DNA of 64,000 nucleotides from Pseudoxanthomonas suwonensis. GTDB lineage: Bacteria > Pseudomonadota > Gammaproteobacteria > Xanthomonadales > Xanthomonadaceae. The notes beneath the pieces were generated by a model that worked only from the letters and a program-made list of their open reading frames with translations, searched no databases and was not told the DNA's origin. The first letter of the stretch is position 1; the number at the start of each line of letters is the position of its first letter. Shown one piece after another: positions 34,299-44,200 of this stretch. The position numbers were made by a program, and so were the translations under genes. The stretch is taken from positions 46,453 to 110,452 of the forward strand of contig NZ_PDWP01000011.1 in NCBI RefSeq assembly GCF_010093235.1, given 5' to 3'.

Positions 34299-34736
34299 AG
34301 CCGACCTCGCGGAAGCGGGCCACGTTCTGGAACCCGAGCCGTTCGTGAGGGCGACGCTGGCCTCGTTGGGCAGGGCGATGCCGCCGATCGCGGCATGCAG
34401 CCCGGCCTTGCGCAGCCCGTCAAGCAGGGGCGAGTAGAGCGCCTTGCCGATGCCGCGGCCGGTGCGGGCCTGGTCGAGGTAGACCGTCGTCTCGACCGAG
34501 TAGCGGTACGCGCAACGGCCCTTCCAGCGCGATGCATGGGCGTAGCCGAGGATCGTGCCGGCTTCCTCCGCGACCAGCCATGGCAGGCCGCCATCGAGGG
34601 TTTCGGAGATGCGCGTCGCCATCTCCGCGGCCGCTACCGGCTCGGTCTCGAAGGTGATGCAGGTGCCGGCGACGTAGGGGTTGTAGATCGCGGCGATGGC
34701 CGCGGCATCTTCGGGCGTGGCACTGCGGATCTGCAT
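34240..34736 (-). CDS. GNAT acetyltransferase (phosphinothricin acetyltransferase-like), frameshifted
   Basis: The N-terminal 130 or so residues read MQIRSATPEDAAAIAAIYNPYV ... GIGKALYSPLLDGLRKAGLHAAIGGIALPNEASVAL, matching the phosphinothricin-acetyltransferase (Pat/YncA) group. At about 34346-34350 one base is missing. Restoring it (CTC-CAC-GAA) gives ERLGFQNVARFREVGFKQDR and WIDVGYWQLMLQGS, the expected C-terminus, ending at TGA 34242-34240. The total of 497 bases is exactly one short of 166 codons. These enzymes acetylate phosphinothricin or methionine sulfoximine-like amines. Confidence 0.85.
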
Positions 34737-34792
34737 GCGGGCTCCGGTGCGTGGGGTGGGCGTGCGGATGCTAGCGCGGCCCGCGCGGCCGG

Positions 34793-35173
34793 TCAGGCGT
34801 GGATCAGGCGGCCGCCGGCGAAGGACCAGTTCTCCCAGGTGGTTTCCTTGAAGCACACCATCACGTGCTCCGGATCCAGGCCCTGGGCGGCCAGCCGCTC
34901 CATCAGGTCGGCCAGCAACCGTTTCTTTACTTTCACGCTGCGGCCCACCGACCACAGGATCTCGACCAGGACGAAGTCCTCGCCCCGGGGCGAGCCCAGG
35001 TCGGGGTAGCTGGGGTCGTAGCGGAAGTCCGCCGCGTCCAGCTCGATTACGCGCTGGAAGCGGTCGGTCTCCGGAACCCCGGAGGCGACCAGCGCGGCTG
35101 GCACGGCATCGAGCACGCTTGCCTTGAAGGCGGGAGGCTTGGGCTTGCGGACGGTGACGGTCACCAGCGGCAT
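34793..35173 (-). CDS. Tautomerase-superfamily protein
   Basis: The 126-residue protein starts MPLVTVTVRKPKPPAFKA; after Met removal Pro1 is the catalytic base of this superfamily. Two beta-alpha-beta units and the WSVGRSVKVKKRLLADLMERLA helix fit the MSAD/4-oxalocrotonate-tautomerase-like fused forms. Substrate unknown. Start ATG 35173 is chosen because the conserved Pro must be residue 2. It is preceded by AAGGAG in sense orientation. Confidence 0.87.
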   Translation of the reverse strand: MPLVTVTVRKPKPPAFKASVLDAVPAALVASGVPETDRFQRVIELDAADFRYDPSYPDLGSPRGEDFVLVEILWSVGRSVKVKKRLLADLMERLAAQGLDPEHVMVCFKETTWENWSFAGGRLIHA

Positions 35174-35271
35174 GACGGTGCTCCTTGCGCGGGATGCCGG
35201 GGCAGCATACGTCCGCCCGGCGCCCACGTGCGCCGGGCGCCATATTTCCGTTGCGGAACGGCGGGCCGGCG

Positions 35272-36024
35272 CTACAGGCCGCCGGTGACCGCAAGCACGC
35301 TGCCGGTCCCGTAGGACGCCTGCGCGGACAGCAGCCAGGCCACCGCCGCGGCGACTTCCTCCGGCTGGCCGGGACGCTGCATCGGGATGCGCGCGGCGAC
35401 CCGCGCGGCGCGCCCGGGTTCGCCGGCGCGTGCGTGGATGGTGGTGTCGATGGTGCCCGGTGCCACCGCGTTGACGTGGATGCGCTGCGGTGCCAGTTCG
35501 CGCGCCAGGCCCACGGTGAGCGCTTCCAGGGCGGCCTTGGAGGCCGCATAGGCCACGTATTCGCCGGGGGAGCCGGTGCGCGCGGCCACCGAGCTGATGT
35601 TGACGATGTCCGAGCGTGCGTCGCGCCCGCGCCAGCGCAGCGCGGCCTCGCGGCACAGGCGCACCGGCGCGGCCAGGTTCACCGCGAGGATGCGTTCCAG
35701 GCAGGCGTCGTCCAGCGCCTCGATCGGGCCCAGCTGCCCGGTCACCCCGGCATTGTTGATCAGCGCGGCCACCGGTCCCAGCGCCTCGGCAGCATCGAAC
35801 AGTCGCGGCGCGGCATCGGCGGCGGTGACGTCCAGGCGCAGCGCCCGGCAGCTGCGCGCGGATGGATCCAGCGCCGCCTGCAGCGCGGCCGCTTCCGCAT
35901 CCGAGGACGAATGGGTGAACAGCACCGCATGGCCATCGGCATGCAGCCGTTCGACGATGCGGCGGCCGATGCCGCGGCTGCCGCCGGTGACGATCGCCAC
36001 CGGACGCATGTGGGAAGGGTTCAT
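35272..36024 (-). CDS. SDR-family oxidoreductase
   Basis: The 250-residue short-chain dehydrogenase/reductase has the cofactor motif TGGSRGIG (13-20), NNAG, a catalytic Ser in NISSV and the YAASK catalytic Tyr-Lys. It ends VTGGL. Length and order are those of classical NAD(P)-dependent SDRs. The TGGSRGIGRR start suggests NADPH. Substrate unknown. Start ATG 36024 overlaps the stop of the GNAT gene upstream (ATGA), so the two are co-transcribed. Confidence 0.9.
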   Translation of the reverse strand: MNPSHMRPVAIVTGGSRGIGRRIVERLHADGHAVLFTHSSSDAEAAALQAALDPSARSCRALRLDVTAADAAPRLFDAAEALGPVAALINNAGVTGQLGPIEALDDACLERILAVNLAAPVRLCREAALRWRGRDARSDIVNISSVAARTGSPGEYVAYAASKAALEALTVGLARELAPQRIHVNAVAPGTIDTTIHARAGEPGRAARVAARIPMQRPGQPEEVAAAVAWLLSAQASYGTGSVLAVTGGL

Positions 36025-36530
36025 GCCTCGACCTCCGGGGCCGGATCCGTGGATGGCGTGCCGCCTGCCTCGACCGGCGGCAGTTCGCATTCCATCACGA
36101 TGTTGCAGCGGGCGTACCGGGGGTGCGGGCCGCGATGCACCGCGCGGAAGCCGAAGGCCTCGTAGAGGTGGATGGCGGCTCCCAGGCGCGTGTTCGACAA
36201 CAGGCGCACGCGCCTGGCGCCCAGCTGGCGCGCCCGCTGCAGCGCCGTGGCCAGCAGGATCCGGCCCCAGCCCTTGCCGCGTTCGCCGGCGGCCACGGCC
36301 ATGCGCGCCAGCTGCATCATCCCGTCCTCCTCGCGCAGCAGCGCGCAGGCACCGATGACCTCGCCGCGGTTGCTGAGGGTCAGGATCGAGCCGCCCTCGC
36401 GCACGATCCGCATCGGGTCGCGCGCCAGCGCGCGGTCGGCTTCCTCGAGCCGGAAGTACTCGCCGATCCAGGCCTCGTTGAGGCGGATGAAGTCGGCGGC
36501 ATGCTGTTCGTTGTCGTAGTGGATGCGCAT
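36021..36530 (-). CDS. GNAT-family N-acetyltransferase
   Basis: The 169-residue protein has the acetyl-CoA-binding core QLARMAVAAGERGKGWGRILL (Q/R-x-x-G-x-G pattern) and HLYEAFGFRAV near the end, typical of GNAT enzymes. Substrate unknown. Start ATG 36530 follows GGAG by five bases; the next upstream Met is less well placed. Its stop overlaps the SDR start. Confidence 0.88.
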   Translation of the reverse strand: MRIHYDNEQHAADFIRLNEAWIGEYFRLEEADRALARDPMRIVREGGSILTLSNRGEVIGACALLREEDGMMQLARMAVAAGERGKGWGRILLATALQRARQLGARRVRLLSNTRLGAAIHLYEAFGFRAVHRGPHPRYARCNIVMECELPPVEAGGTPSTDPAPEVEA

Positions 36531-36556
36531 AGGAACTCCATGGAGCGGGGTTGGGG

Positions 36557-36688
36557 TCATCCGCACAGCGCCGTGGTCCAGGCGCCCAGCCAGGCGGAGA
36601 CCACGCGCGGGTGCAGCCAGGCCGCGAACAACAGCACGCACGCCACCGCGGCGGCCAGCAGCGCGACGGCGGCGCGGAGGCGGCTCAT
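36557..36688 (-). CDS. Single-pass small membrane protein
   Basis: The 43-residue protein is MSRLRAAVALLAAAVACVLLF followed by AAWLHPRVVSAWLGAWTTALCG. It has a basic start, one membrane helix (about 6-25) and an amphipathic end. Its ATG overlaps the stop of the MFS gene (ATGA), which argues for translation as part of that operon. No known family. Short length keeps confidence modest. Confidence 0.45.
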   Translation of the reverse strand: MSRLRAAVALLAAAVACVLLFAAWLHPRVVSAWLGAWTTALCG

Positions 36689-37941
36689 GCGGCGGCCGGC
36701 GCGGGGGAGCGGAGCAGCGGGCGGTCGTCGATCGGCCAGTGCAGGGCGGCGGCGAGCACGCCCAGGGCGATGGCCAGCAGCCACACCAGGGCGTAGGAAC
36801 CGGTCGCCTCGAACACGCGCCCGCCCATCCACACGCCCAGGAACGAGCCCAGCTGGTGGCCGATGAACACCAGGCCGAACAGGGTGCCGAGGTAGCGCAG
36901 CCCGAACACCCCCGACAGCACGCCATTGGTCAGCGGCACCGTGCCCAGCCACATCAGGCCCATGACCGCGGCGAACGGATAGAGCGTCCACGGCCCCGGC
37001 GGCAGCAGCACGAACAGGGCGATGGCGACGCTGCGCGCCAGGTAGAGCCCGGCGAGCAGGTACTTGGGCCGGTAGCGGCCGCCGAGCACGCCGCAGGCGT
37101 AGATCCCGGCCACGTTCGCCAGCGCGATGGTGGCCAGCGCGGCCACCGCCGCCTCCGGCGCCAGGCCGCGGTCGGCCAGGTAGGCGGGCAGGTGGTTGGC
37201 GATGAAGGCCAGCTGGAAGCCGCAGGCGAGGAAGCCCAGGTTGAGCAGCCAGAAGCCACGGTGGCCACAGGCCTCGCGCAGGGCTTCGCCCAGCGCTTGC
37301 GGCGGTGCGGACTGCGCACCGGCGGCCGGGCGCGGTTCGCGCAGCACCCGCGCCAGCGGCAGCATCAGGGCGAACGCCGCGGCGCCGGCCAGCAGCGCGC
37401 CCTGCCAGCCCAGGCCTTCGATCAGCCCCTGAGTCGCCGGCACCAGCAGGAACTGGCCCAGCCCGCCCAACGCGCCGGCCATGCCCACCGCCCAGGCCCG
37501 GCGCTCGCCGGGCAACTGGCGGCTGACCGCCGCATAGACCACGCCGAACGCGGTCCCGGCCAGGGCCAGGCCGGTGACCACGCCTGCCGCCAGCACGAAC
37601 CCGGCGGCGGTGGTGGCCCGGGTCATGCCGTATAGCCCGAGCACGTAGAGCACCACGCCGCTGGCGACCACGCGCCCGGAGCCGTGGCGGTCGGCGACCA
37701 TGCCGGCCAGCGGCTGGGCCAGGCCCCAGACCAGGTTCTGCACTGCAAGGGCCAGGCCGAACAGTTCCCGCGACCAGCCGCGGGTCCCGGTGACCGGCAA
37801 CAGGAACAGGCCCTGCACGTGGCGCAGGCCCAGGGCCAGGCCCATCACCGCGCCGGCCGCCACCACCACCATCCACACCCGGGCCCGGCCGGGCCCGGGT
37901 TCGCATGCGGTCATGGAATCCTCAAGGATGCGGGAAGTCAT
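36685..37941 (-). CDS. MFS transporter
   Basis: The 418-residue protein has 12 membrane helices. The conserved loop GLAQPLAGMVADRHGSGRVV (between helices 2 and 3) is the main MFS signature. The family resembles oxalate/formate- and monocarboxylate-type exporters with WSRELFGLALAVQNL after helix 1. Substrate unknown. Start ATG 37941; a second Met is ten codons in. Divergent from the LysR gene at 38037. Confidence 0.9.
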   Translation of the reverse strand: MTSRILEDSMTACEPGPGRARVWMVVVAAGAVMGLALGLRHVQGLFLLPVTGTRGWSRELFGLALAVQNLVWGLAQPLAGMVADRHGSGRVVASGVVLYVLGLYGMTRATTAAGFVLAAGVVTGLALAGTAFGVVYAAVSRQLPGERRAWAVGMAGALGGLGQFLLVPATQGLIEGLGWQGALLAGAAAFALMLPLARVLREPRPAAGAQSAPPQALGEALREACGHRGFWLLNLGFLACGFQLAFIANHLPAYLADRGLAPEAAVAALATIALANVAGIYACGVLGGRYRPKYLLAGLYLARSVAIALFVLLPPGPWTLYPFAAVMGLMWLGTVPLTNGVLSGVFGLRYLGTLFGLVFIGHQLGSFLGVWMGGRVFEATGSYALVWLLAIALGVLAAALHWPIDDRPLLRSPAPAAA

Positions 37942-37991
37942 GGCGGCGATCCGTGTAAGCTGCGGTTGCCGCCATTAACCGTGGTCGGAGC

Positions 37992-38016
37992 GTCCGGCTC
38001 AAACGAGATTTCGGAC
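37992..38016 (+). promoter_or_regulatory. Candidate LysR operator in the MFS/LysR divergon
   Basis: GTCCG ... CGGAC arms with a 15-base spacer lie in the 95-bp region between the divergent MFS and LysR starts. The symmetry and place fit a LysR-type binding site, but the arms are short. Confidence 0.3.
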
Positions 38017-38036
38017 TGCCTGCATGCGCTGGAGGA

Positions 38037-38975
38037 ATGCGAGTGGACCTGCACCGGTTGCCTTCGCTGGACCTGCTGCGCGGCTTCGTCGCCGTCGGAC
38101 GGCGGCTGAGCATCACCGAGGCCGCGCGCGAACTGTGCCTGACCCAGTCGGCGGTCAGCCGCCAGGTGCAGGCGCTGGAGGAGCAGCTGGGGACCCGGCT
38201 GTTCCGCCGCGGCCATCGCTCGCTGGCCTTCACTGCCGAGGGCGAACGCCTGTTCCGCAGCGCCGACGCCGCCCTGCAGCAGCTGCAGGACGCGCTTGGC
38301 GCGGTGCGCGAGCGCGCCCGAAGCCGGCCGGTCACGGTCAGCGCCACCATCGGCTTCACGGGGCTGTGGCTGCTGCCGCGCCTGAGCCGGTTCCAGGCCC
38401 GGCATCCCGGCGTGGACGTGCGGGTGTCGGCGCACAACCGCGTGGTCGACCTGCGCAACGACGGGGTCGACCTGGCGATCCGCTACACCAGTGCCGAACG
38501 CGCGCCGCCCGGGGCGCGCCTGCTGTTCCATGAGACCGTGGTCCCGGTCGCCAGCCCGGCGCTGCGGGTGGGCGCGCTGGAGGGCCCGGAAGCGCTGGCC
38601 GGGCTGACCCTGCTGGAGTTCGAGAAGCCTGGCTATCCCTGGATCCAGTGGCTGCCCTGGCTGGCCTCCATCGGCTGGGGCCAGGCACGCCCGCGCGCGA
38701 TCCTGCACTTCAACCAGTACGACCTGGTGATCCAGGCCGCGCTGGCCGGGCAGGGCATCGCCCTGGGCCGGCGCGAACTGGTGCGGCCCTTGCTGGAGGA
38801 GGGGCGGCTGGTGGTGCTGGACCAGCTGCCGGCGCCGGCGTCTTCCGGGCATGGCTACTGGCTGCTGCAGGCCGAGGCCGAGTTGCGCCCGGAAGTGGCG
38901 GCGGTGGCTGCCTGGATCGAGGAGGAGGCAGGCCAGGAGGCGACCGCGCCGCTGCATCGGCTGCTGGCCGAGTAG
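38037..38975 (+). CDS. LysR-family transcriptional regulator
   Basis: The 312-residue protein has the wHTH signature SITEAARELCLTQSAVSRQVQALEEQLGTRLF (about 25-56) and a substrate-binding domain (about 90-300) of the GcvA-like group, with LAIRYTSAERAPPGARLLFHE. The divergent MFS transporter is its likely target. Start ATG 38037; GTG two codons later would also fit. Confidence 0.9.
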   Translation: MRVDLHRLPSLDLLRGFVAVGRRLSITEAARELCLTQSAVSRQVQALEEQLGTRLFRRGHRSLAFTAEGERLFRSADAALQQLQDALGAVRERARSRPVTVSATIGFTGLWLLPRLSRFQARHPGVDVRVSAHNRVVDLRNDGVDLAIRYTSAERAPPGARLLFHETVVPVASPALRVGALEGPEALAGLTLLEFEKPGYPWIQWLPWLASIGWGQARPRAILHFNQYDLVIQAALAGQGIALGRRELVRPLLEEGRLVVLDQLPAPASSGHGYWLLQAEAELRPEVAAVAAWIEEEAGQEATAPLHRLLAE

Positions 38976-39062
38976 GCTGGACGCGGCGGCGCGCCCGCAT
39001 GCGGCGTCCTTCCGGGTCCGTGCCTACAATCCGCCCACTCCTCTGGTGGGTTTGCGTGCGCG

Positions 39063-40627
39063 ATGAAGGCAAAGGCGAAGAAGGTGCTCAAGTGGGGCGG
39101 GATCGGCCTGGCGGCGTTCGCCCTGGCCTCGGTCCTGTCGCTTTACGCCTATGGCCGCTTCGCCGAAAGCGCGCGCGGCGAGGTGGTGATGGCGCTGCCG
39201 CTGGCCGACGACCAGACCCGGATCGACCGCGCCGTCGTGCCGATGACCGATGCGCGTCCGGGCCAGACCGGCATGGTGATCCTGGGCGACAACCTCGACG
39301 CCTTCGCCGTGCGCGCGATGACCGCGCGTTCGGCCGGGCGCAGCCTGACCTGCAGTACTACATCTGGCACGACGACTTCACCGGCAACATGCTGCACCAC
39401 GAGGTGCTGCAGGCGGCCGACCGCGGCGTGCGCGTGCGCCTGCTGCTGGACGACATGAACGTGCACGGCAGCCATTCGGTGCTGGCGGCGCTGGACAGCC
39501 ATCCCCTGATCGAGGTCCGGCTGTTCAACCCGACCCGGGCCCGCGAGGGCACCCTGGTGCGCGGCGCGGAGCTGCTGCTGCGCTTCGTCAGCCTCAACCG
39601 GCGCATGCACAACAAGATCTGGCTGGCCGATGGCCGGGTGGCCGTGGTCGGCGGGCGCAACATCGGCAACGAGTACTTCGACGCCGCGGCCGACGTGAAC
39701 TTCATGGACACCGACGTGGCCGTGATCGGCGTCGCCGCCCGACAGGCCGAGGAAGTGTTCGACGCCTTCTGGAACAGCGCCAGCGCGATCCCGCTGGCGG
39801 CACTGGTGGAGGCCGCTCCGGATGCGCTGGACAAGGTGCGCGCCAGCCTCGACGCCGGCCTGGAGTCCGACCGTGCCGGCCCGTACCTGGAACGCCTGCG
39901 CGCCTCCGACCGGGTGCGCGAGCTGCTCCAGCGCCAGTCCATGCACTGGACCGACAACGCCATGATCGTTTCCGATCCGCCGCAGAAGGCCGAAGGCGCG
40001 CCGCAACGGCCGGACTGGATGACCCCGGTGCTGGTCGCGCGCGTGAGCACCGCCCGCCGCGACCTGAAGCTGATCTCGCCGTACTTCGTGCCCGCCCATG
40101 CCGGCGTGGAGTGGCTCGCCGGCATGCGCCGGCGAGGGGTGGACGTGAGCATCCTCACCAACTCGCTGGCGGCCAACGACGTGCTCGCCGTGCACGGGGG
40201 CTATGCCGGATACCGGCGGCCCCTGCTGGAAGCCGGAATAAAGCTGTACGAGCTCAAGCCGCACGGCGCGGTCAACACCAGCCTGTTCGGCTCCAGCGGC
40301 GCCAGCCTGCACACCAAGGCCTACGTGGTCGATGGCAGCCACGGCTTCATCGGTTCGTTCAACCTCGACCCGCGCTCGGTCAAGCTCAATACCGAGATGG
40401 GCCTGATGTTCGAGCATCCTGCCGCGGCCGCCGAGCTGGAGGCCCTGTACGCGGTGAAGACCTCGGCCCAGACCTCGTACCGGTTGAGCCTCGACGATGG
40501 CCGGCTGCGCTGGCACGACGATGCCGCCGATCCGCCGGTGGTCTGGGACGACGAGCCGGAGTCGAAGGCCTGGCAGCGTGCAGCCGCGCGCGTGATCGGC
40601 TGGCTGCCGGCGGAGGCGCAGCTGTAG
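39063..40627 (+). CDS. Phospholipase D-family (cardiolipin synthase-like) membrane protein, frameshifted
   Basis: The protein begins MKAKAKKVLKWGGIGLAAFAL (one membrane helix). It has two HKD motifs in the same downstream frame: HNKIWLAD followed by GGRNIGNEYFD, and HTKAYVVD followed by GSFNLDPRSVKLNTEMG. That is the pair needed by bacterial PLD/cardiolipin synthases. At about 39346-39347 the frame breaks; restoring one G (CTG-GAC-CTG) gives LDLQYYIWHDDF, the normal start of the first PLD half. With it the protein would be about 522 residues. Both catalytic sites are intact, so I expect a functional gene in the organism. Confidence 0.87.
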
Positions 40628-40637
40628 GCGGGCCGCC

Positions 40638-41251
40638 TCAGGCGCGGCGCCGGGGGCGCGGCGCAGCACCGCTTCGAGCTGGCGGTAGGCCTCCGGGTCG
40701 ATGCGCCGGCCACGGTCGTCCGCCAGTGCGGCCATCGCCGCCTTCGACGACAGCGCGGGCCGGTAGGGGCGGTCGGAGGTCATCGCGTCGTAGGCGTCCG
40801 CCACGGCCAGGATCCGCGCCTCCAGCCGGATCGCCGCGCCCGCCAGGCCGTCGGGATAGCCGCTGCCGTCGAAGGCCTCGTGGTGGTGCCGGATCAGGCC
40901 GGCCCCCTCCATGGCATCGTCGCGCTCGGTGGCCCGGAACAGCTGCTCGCCCAGCTCCGGATGCAGGCGCATGCGCTGGCGGCGCGCCTCGTCGAGCCGG
41001 CCCGGGTAGAGCAGCACGTCGTCGCGCACGCCGATCTTGCCGATGTCGTGGAAGCGTGCAGCCAGCGCCAGGTGGCCCAGGCGTGCCTGGCCGAGGTCGA
41101 AGCACTGGCCGAGCAGCATGGCCAGGCGGCAGACGCGGTCGCAGTGGGCGTCGGTGTAGGCGTCGCGCTGTTCGAGCGCCAGTGCCAGCGCCCTGAGCGA
41201 GGCGCTGGCGCCGCCGAGGGGGATCGGCGGCGCGGAGGTGGGGGCGTGCAT
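40638..41251 (-). CDS. HD-GYP-domain phosphodiesterase, frameshifted near its end
   Basis: A stand-alone HD-GYP domain of about 204 residues: ALALEQRDAYTDAHCDRV, FHDIGKIGVRDD (HD), HHHEAFDGSGYPDGL (GYP) and VADAYDAMTSDRPYR are all present, so c-di-GMP hydrolysis is likely. The frame should end in a short Arg-rich tail, but the C5 run at 40652-40656 (minus strand) leaves it open for another 500 residues across the PLD gene. One more C gives APRRRA and TGA at 40640-40638, as expected. It is 24 bp from mfd. Confidence 0.82.
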
Positions 41252-41275
41252 CGGGGGGGCGAGCGGCAGGCGCGC

Positions 41276-44200
41276 TCAGTTGGGGGCAAGGGCGGTCAGC
41301 AGTCCGCGCGCGGCGTTGAAGCGGTCGGCGGCCTCCGGCAGCGGCAGGCGCACCTTGAGCTTGTCCGGGCCGTCCATCGCGTACAGCTTCGGCTGCTGCT
41401 GGATCATGCGGATCACCGACATCGGATCGACCTTGGGCTTGGCCTCGAACACGATGCGGCCGCCGTTCTCGCCAAGCTCCAGCTTGCGGATGCCCAGGGC
41501 ATCGCACTGCAGCTTCAGCTCGGCGATGGCGAACAGGTTCTTGACCGCGTCCGGCAGCAGGCCGAAGCGGTCGATCATCTCCACCTGCAGCTCGCGCAGC
41601 GTCCCGCCGTCGCGCGCGCTGGACACGCGCTTGTACAGGGTCAGGCGGGTATGCACGTCGGGCAGGTAGTCGTCGGGGATCAGCGCCGGCACGTTGAGCA
41701 CGACCTCGGCGCCGCGGACTTCCTCGCCGGCATCCAGGTCCGGCAGCTTGCCCTGGCGGATGCTGCGCACCGCGCGCTCCAGCAGTTCGGTGTACAGGCT
41801 GAAGCCGACCTCGGCCATCTGTCCGCTCTGGTCCTCGCCCAGCAGTTCGCCGGCGCCGCGGATCTCCAGGTCGTGGGTGGCCAGGGTGAAGCCGGCGCCG
41901 AGCTCGTCCATGGAGGCGATCGCCTCCAGCCGCTTCTCCGCGTCGGGAGTCATGGCGCGGCGGTCCGGCGGCACCAGCAGGTAGGCGTAGGCGCGGTGGT
42001 GCGAACGGCCGACGCGGCCGCGCAGCTGGTGCAGCTGGGCCAGGCCGAACTTGTCGGCGCGGTTGATGATGATGGTGTTGGCGTTGGGGATGTCGATGCC
42101 GGACTCGATGATGGTCGAGGCCAGCAGCACGTTGAAGCGCTGCTTCTGGAAGTCGAGCATCACCCGCTCCAGCTCGCGCTCGGGCATCTGCCCGTGGGCC
42201 ACGCCGATGCGCGCCTCCGGCACCAGCTCGGAAAGCTGGCGCTGCATCCGGCCCATGCTTTCCACGTCGTTGTGCAGGAAGTACAGCTGGCCGCCGCGCG
42301 ACAGTTCGCGCTGGAACGCCTCGCGCAGCTGGTTGTCGTCCCAGGGCACGACGAAGGTCTGCACCGCCAGCCGGTTCGGCGGCGGGGTAGCGATGATGCT
42401 GAGGTTGCGCAGCCCCGCCATGGCCATGTTGAGCGTGCGCGGGATCGGGGTGGCGGTCAGGGTCAGCAGGTGCACGTTGGCGCGCAACGCCTTCAGCGCC
42501 TCCTTCTGGCGCACGCCGAAGCGCTGTTCCTCGTCGACGATGACCAGGCCCAGGTCCCTGAACTTCACGTCCGGCTGCAGCAGGCGGTGGGTGCCGACGA
42601 TCACGTCGATCTCGCCGCGCGCGACCTTCTCCAGCTCCGCCTCGATTTCCTTCTTCGACTTGAAGCGCGACAGCACCTCGACCTTGAGCGGCCAGTCGGC
42701 GAAGCGGTCGCGGAAGTTGCGGTAGTGCTGCTCGGCCAGCAGGGTGGTGGGCACCAGCACCGCCACCTGGCGGCCGCCGCTGGCGGCGGCGAAGGCCGCG
42801 CGCACCGCGACTTCGGTCTTGCCGAAGCCCACGTCGCCGCAGACCACGCGGTCCATCGGCTGGCTGGACTGCAGGTCGCGCAGCACCGCCTCGATCGCCG
42901 CGTGCTGGTCCGGAGTTTCCTCGAACGGGAAGCCGGCGGCGAAGCCCTCGTACATGGCGCGGTCGATGTCCAGCGCCAGGCCGGCGCGGGCCTGGCGCCG
43001 GGCCTGGATCTCCAGCAGCTCGGCGGCCACGTCGCGGACCTTCTCCTGCGCCTTGCGCTTGGCGCGGGTCCACTGCTCGCCGCCCAGCGAGTGCAGCGGC
43101 GCGGTTTCCGGCGATGCGCCGGAGTAGCGGCTGACCAGGTGCAGCTGCGCCACCGGCACGTACAGGCGGTCGCCCTTGGCGTACTCGATGTCCAGGGACT
43201 CGCCGGGCATGCCGCCGATGTCCATCGCTACCAGGCCGCGGTAACGGCCGACGCCGTGGTCCTCGTGGACGATGGGCGCGCCTTCGGTCAGTTCGCCCAG
43301 GTCGCGGATGATGGCTTCCGGCTCGCGCCCGGCGCGGCGGGCGCGGCGCGGCTGGGTGGCGCGCTCGGGGAACAGCTGGCGCTCGGTGAGCACCACCAGC
43401 TGCGGCTCGTCCAGGGCGAAGCCGTCTTCCAGCGGGGCCACGGCCAGGGCGAAGCGCTCGTCGCCGTCGCGGAAGGCCGGGAAGCCGGCCAGGGTCTTCG
43501 GTTGCAGGCCCGCGGCCTGCAGCACCTCCAGCAGGGCCTCGCGGCGGCCGGGCGAATCGGCGGCCACCAGCACCCGGCCCGGATAGCTGGACAGGAAGCT
43601 GCGCAGCGCTTCGCCGGCGCGCTGGTGGTCGGGCCCGGCGATCGGCAGCGCCGGGGCCGGCTGGTCGCCCAGCGCGGCGGCGTCGGCCGCATGGGTGTGC
43701 CCGGGACCGCAGACCTCGATGCGGATGCCGCGGTTGAGCCGCTCGCGCAGCGCTTCCGGCGCCAGGTACAGCTCGGCCGGCGGCAGCACCGGGTGTTCGA
43801 CGTCGTGCCGGCGCTGTTCGTAGCGGCTGGCGGCCTGCTGCCAGAACGCGTCCGCGCAGCCGCCGGCACCGGCGGCCAGCACCGGCAGCACGCTTACCGG
43901 CAGGTAGTCGAACAGGGTCGCGGTGGACTCGGAGCCGTCGCGGCCCGGCGGGAAGAACAGCGGCAGGGAGTACTCGATGCCGGCCGGGGCGATGCCGGCC
44001 TTGAGGTCCTGGTACAGCGCGCTGCGCCGGGTATCGACGTCGAAGCGCTCGCGCAGGGCGTCCATCACCCGCGCCAGGCTGGCTTCGTCCATGGGCGTCT
44101 CGCGCCCGGGCAGCATGTGCACCTCTTCGATCCGGTCCAGCGACCGCTGGCTTTCCGGGTCGAAGCTGCGGATCGAATCGATCTCGTCGTCCAGCAGCTC

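Noticed and set aside
39149..40637. The 500-residue extension of the HD-GYP frame
   Set aside because: It runs antisense through the phospholipase D gene and loses all similarity after the Arg-rich end. One missing C explains it better.
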